A stretch of DNA of 14,758 nucleotides, taken from Accumulibacter sp. Lineage in GTDB: Bacteria > Pseudomonadota > Gammaproteobacteria > Burkholderiales > Rhodocyclaceae. Within the stretch, counting starts at the first letter, position 1, and every line of letters begins with the position of its first letter. A program made the translations under genes and the position numbers. Shown here piece by piece: positions 14,204-14,758 of the stretch. The notes beneath the pieces are model-generated. The model did not search any database and was not told where the DNA came from. It saw only the letters and a program-made list of their open reading frames with translations. Location: the NCBI GenBank assembly GCA_003538495.1, contig DPSD01000420.1, forward strand, positions 3,830 to 18,587, given 5' to 3'.

Positions 14204-14758
14204 ATGAGTCTGCATTTCCTGCTGAAAGCCGAAGCCCGTACTTTGTCCCTGGTGGAGGTCCTGGGCATGAGCGACGATGACGCTTTTGCCCTGTTCCGGC
14301 GCGTGCGCTGGGGCGATGGGGAGGAAGTGGTCTGCCCGCACTGCGGTATGGTGCACCGGCACTACTTCCGGCCGGCCCGCAAGATTTGGCGCTGTGCAGG
14401 CTGCGAGGGAGATTTCTCGGTCACGTCCGGGACGATTTTCGCCTTCCACAAGCTGCCCTTGCGCCTGTACCTGGCGGCGGTGATCCTGTTCGTCAACGCC
14501 GTGAAGGGCATTTCCGCGCTGCAGGTGGGCCGCGATCTGGGCGTGTCCCACAAGACCGCCTACGTCCTCCTGCACAAGATCCGGGAGAGCTTGCTGGTGG
14601 GCCGGGAGGAATCCGCTCTGCAGGGCGAGATTCACGTGGATGGAGCGTATGTCGGCGGGAAGGTGCGACCGGAGAACAAGAAGGAAGACCGGGTGGACCG
14701 GCGCCTGGCGGAGAATCAAGACCTGGACAAGCGCTGCATCCTGGTGATGCGCGAGGCG
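14204..14758 (+). CDS. IS1595-family (ISXO2-like) transposase, N-terminal part, runs off the right edge
   Basis: The frame is open from ATG 14204 to the last base: 185 residues with no stop. An in-frame TGA at 14192 makes 14204 the first possible start. Residues 44-67 form the zinc ribbon expected in this family (C44-PH-C47 and C64-AG-C67, with YFRPARKIWRC between). Then come FSVTSGTIFAFHKLPLRLYLAAVILFVNAVKGISALQVGRDLGVSHKTAYVLLHKIRESL, a helix-turn-helix-like part, and the start of the DDE-type domain at GEIHVDGAYVGGKVRPENKKEDR, where D146 is the first catalytic acid. The remaining catalytic residues lie outside the window, so activity cannot be judged. The family call is confident. Full members are usually about 300 residues or more. 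Confidence 0.88.
   Translation, partial: MSLHFLLKAEARTLSLVEVLGMSDDDAFALFRRVRWGDGEEVVCPHCGMVHRHYFRPARKIWRCAGCEGDFSVTSGTIFAFHKLPLRLYLAAVILFVNAVKGISALQVGRDLGVSHKTAYVLLHKIRESLLVGREESALQGEIHVDGAYVGGKVRPENKKEDRVDRRLAENQDLDKRCILVMREA
14204..14758 (+). mobile_element. Partial IS1595-type insertion sequence
   Basis: The element is recognised only from its transposase. The left terminal repeat should lie between about 14040 and 14203, but I could not define it without the right end for comparison, so the start given is that of the transposase gene. No target duplication could be checked. Confidence 0.65.

Noticed and set aside
1..14758. CRISPR array or phage defence system
   Set aside because: No regularly spaced direct repeats and no Cas, restriction, toxin-antitoxin or other defence-type proteins were recognised.

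Overview
The window is high-GC, gene-dense bacterial DNA, most likely from a betaproteobacterium. A Rhodocyclales or Candidatus Accumulibacter-like host is my best guess. It rests on the PEP-CTERM sorting signal, a DUF3300 protein, the codon usage and the overall flavour of the proteins, not on a database match.

Layout. Positions 1-1068 (minus) hold the start of a secreted DUF3300 protein that runs off the left edge. Positions 1316-2359 (minus) hold a PEP-CTERM exported protein with a good sigma70-type promoter. Positions 2596-5543 (plus) form a tight three-gene unit: a signal-anchored or Tat-exported intradiol dioxygenase, a 12-helix MFS protein of the NTP/NDP exchanger type, and a Tat-signal aldo/keto reductase. 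Positions 5675-6118 (minus) hold an Lrp/AsnC regulator that faces away from the main locus.

The centre of the window (6279-13228, plus) is an almost complete set for anaerobic lysine breakdown through 3,5-diaminohexanoate, in the order kamA, kdd, kamB, kamD, kamE, kal, kce. KamA makes beta-lysine and KamD/KamE moves the terminal amino group using B12 and PLP. KamB is the probable P-loop reactivation partner of that mutase. Kdd oxidises the product, Kce splits the keto acid with acetyl-CoA, and Kal removes ammonia to give crotonyl-CoA. The divergent Lrp/AsnC gene, with a perfect 8-4-8 palindrome between the two genes, is the obvious candidate for lysine-responsive control. Three things depart from the clostridial/fusobacterial scheme. 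No kamC (MutS-like ATPase) gene lies between kamB and kamD. No acetoacetate CoA-transferase gene is in the window. The kce gene carries a one-base frameshift near 12510. A perfect 40-bp palindrome separates kamA from kdd.

After kce the coding signal stops. Positions 13229-14203 hold hairpins, a decayed tRNA 3' end followed by a strong intrinsic terminator, and no credible gene. From 14204 to the right edge there is the N-terminal part of an IS1595-type transposase, so the lysine locus is bordered on this side by mobile and degenerate DNA.
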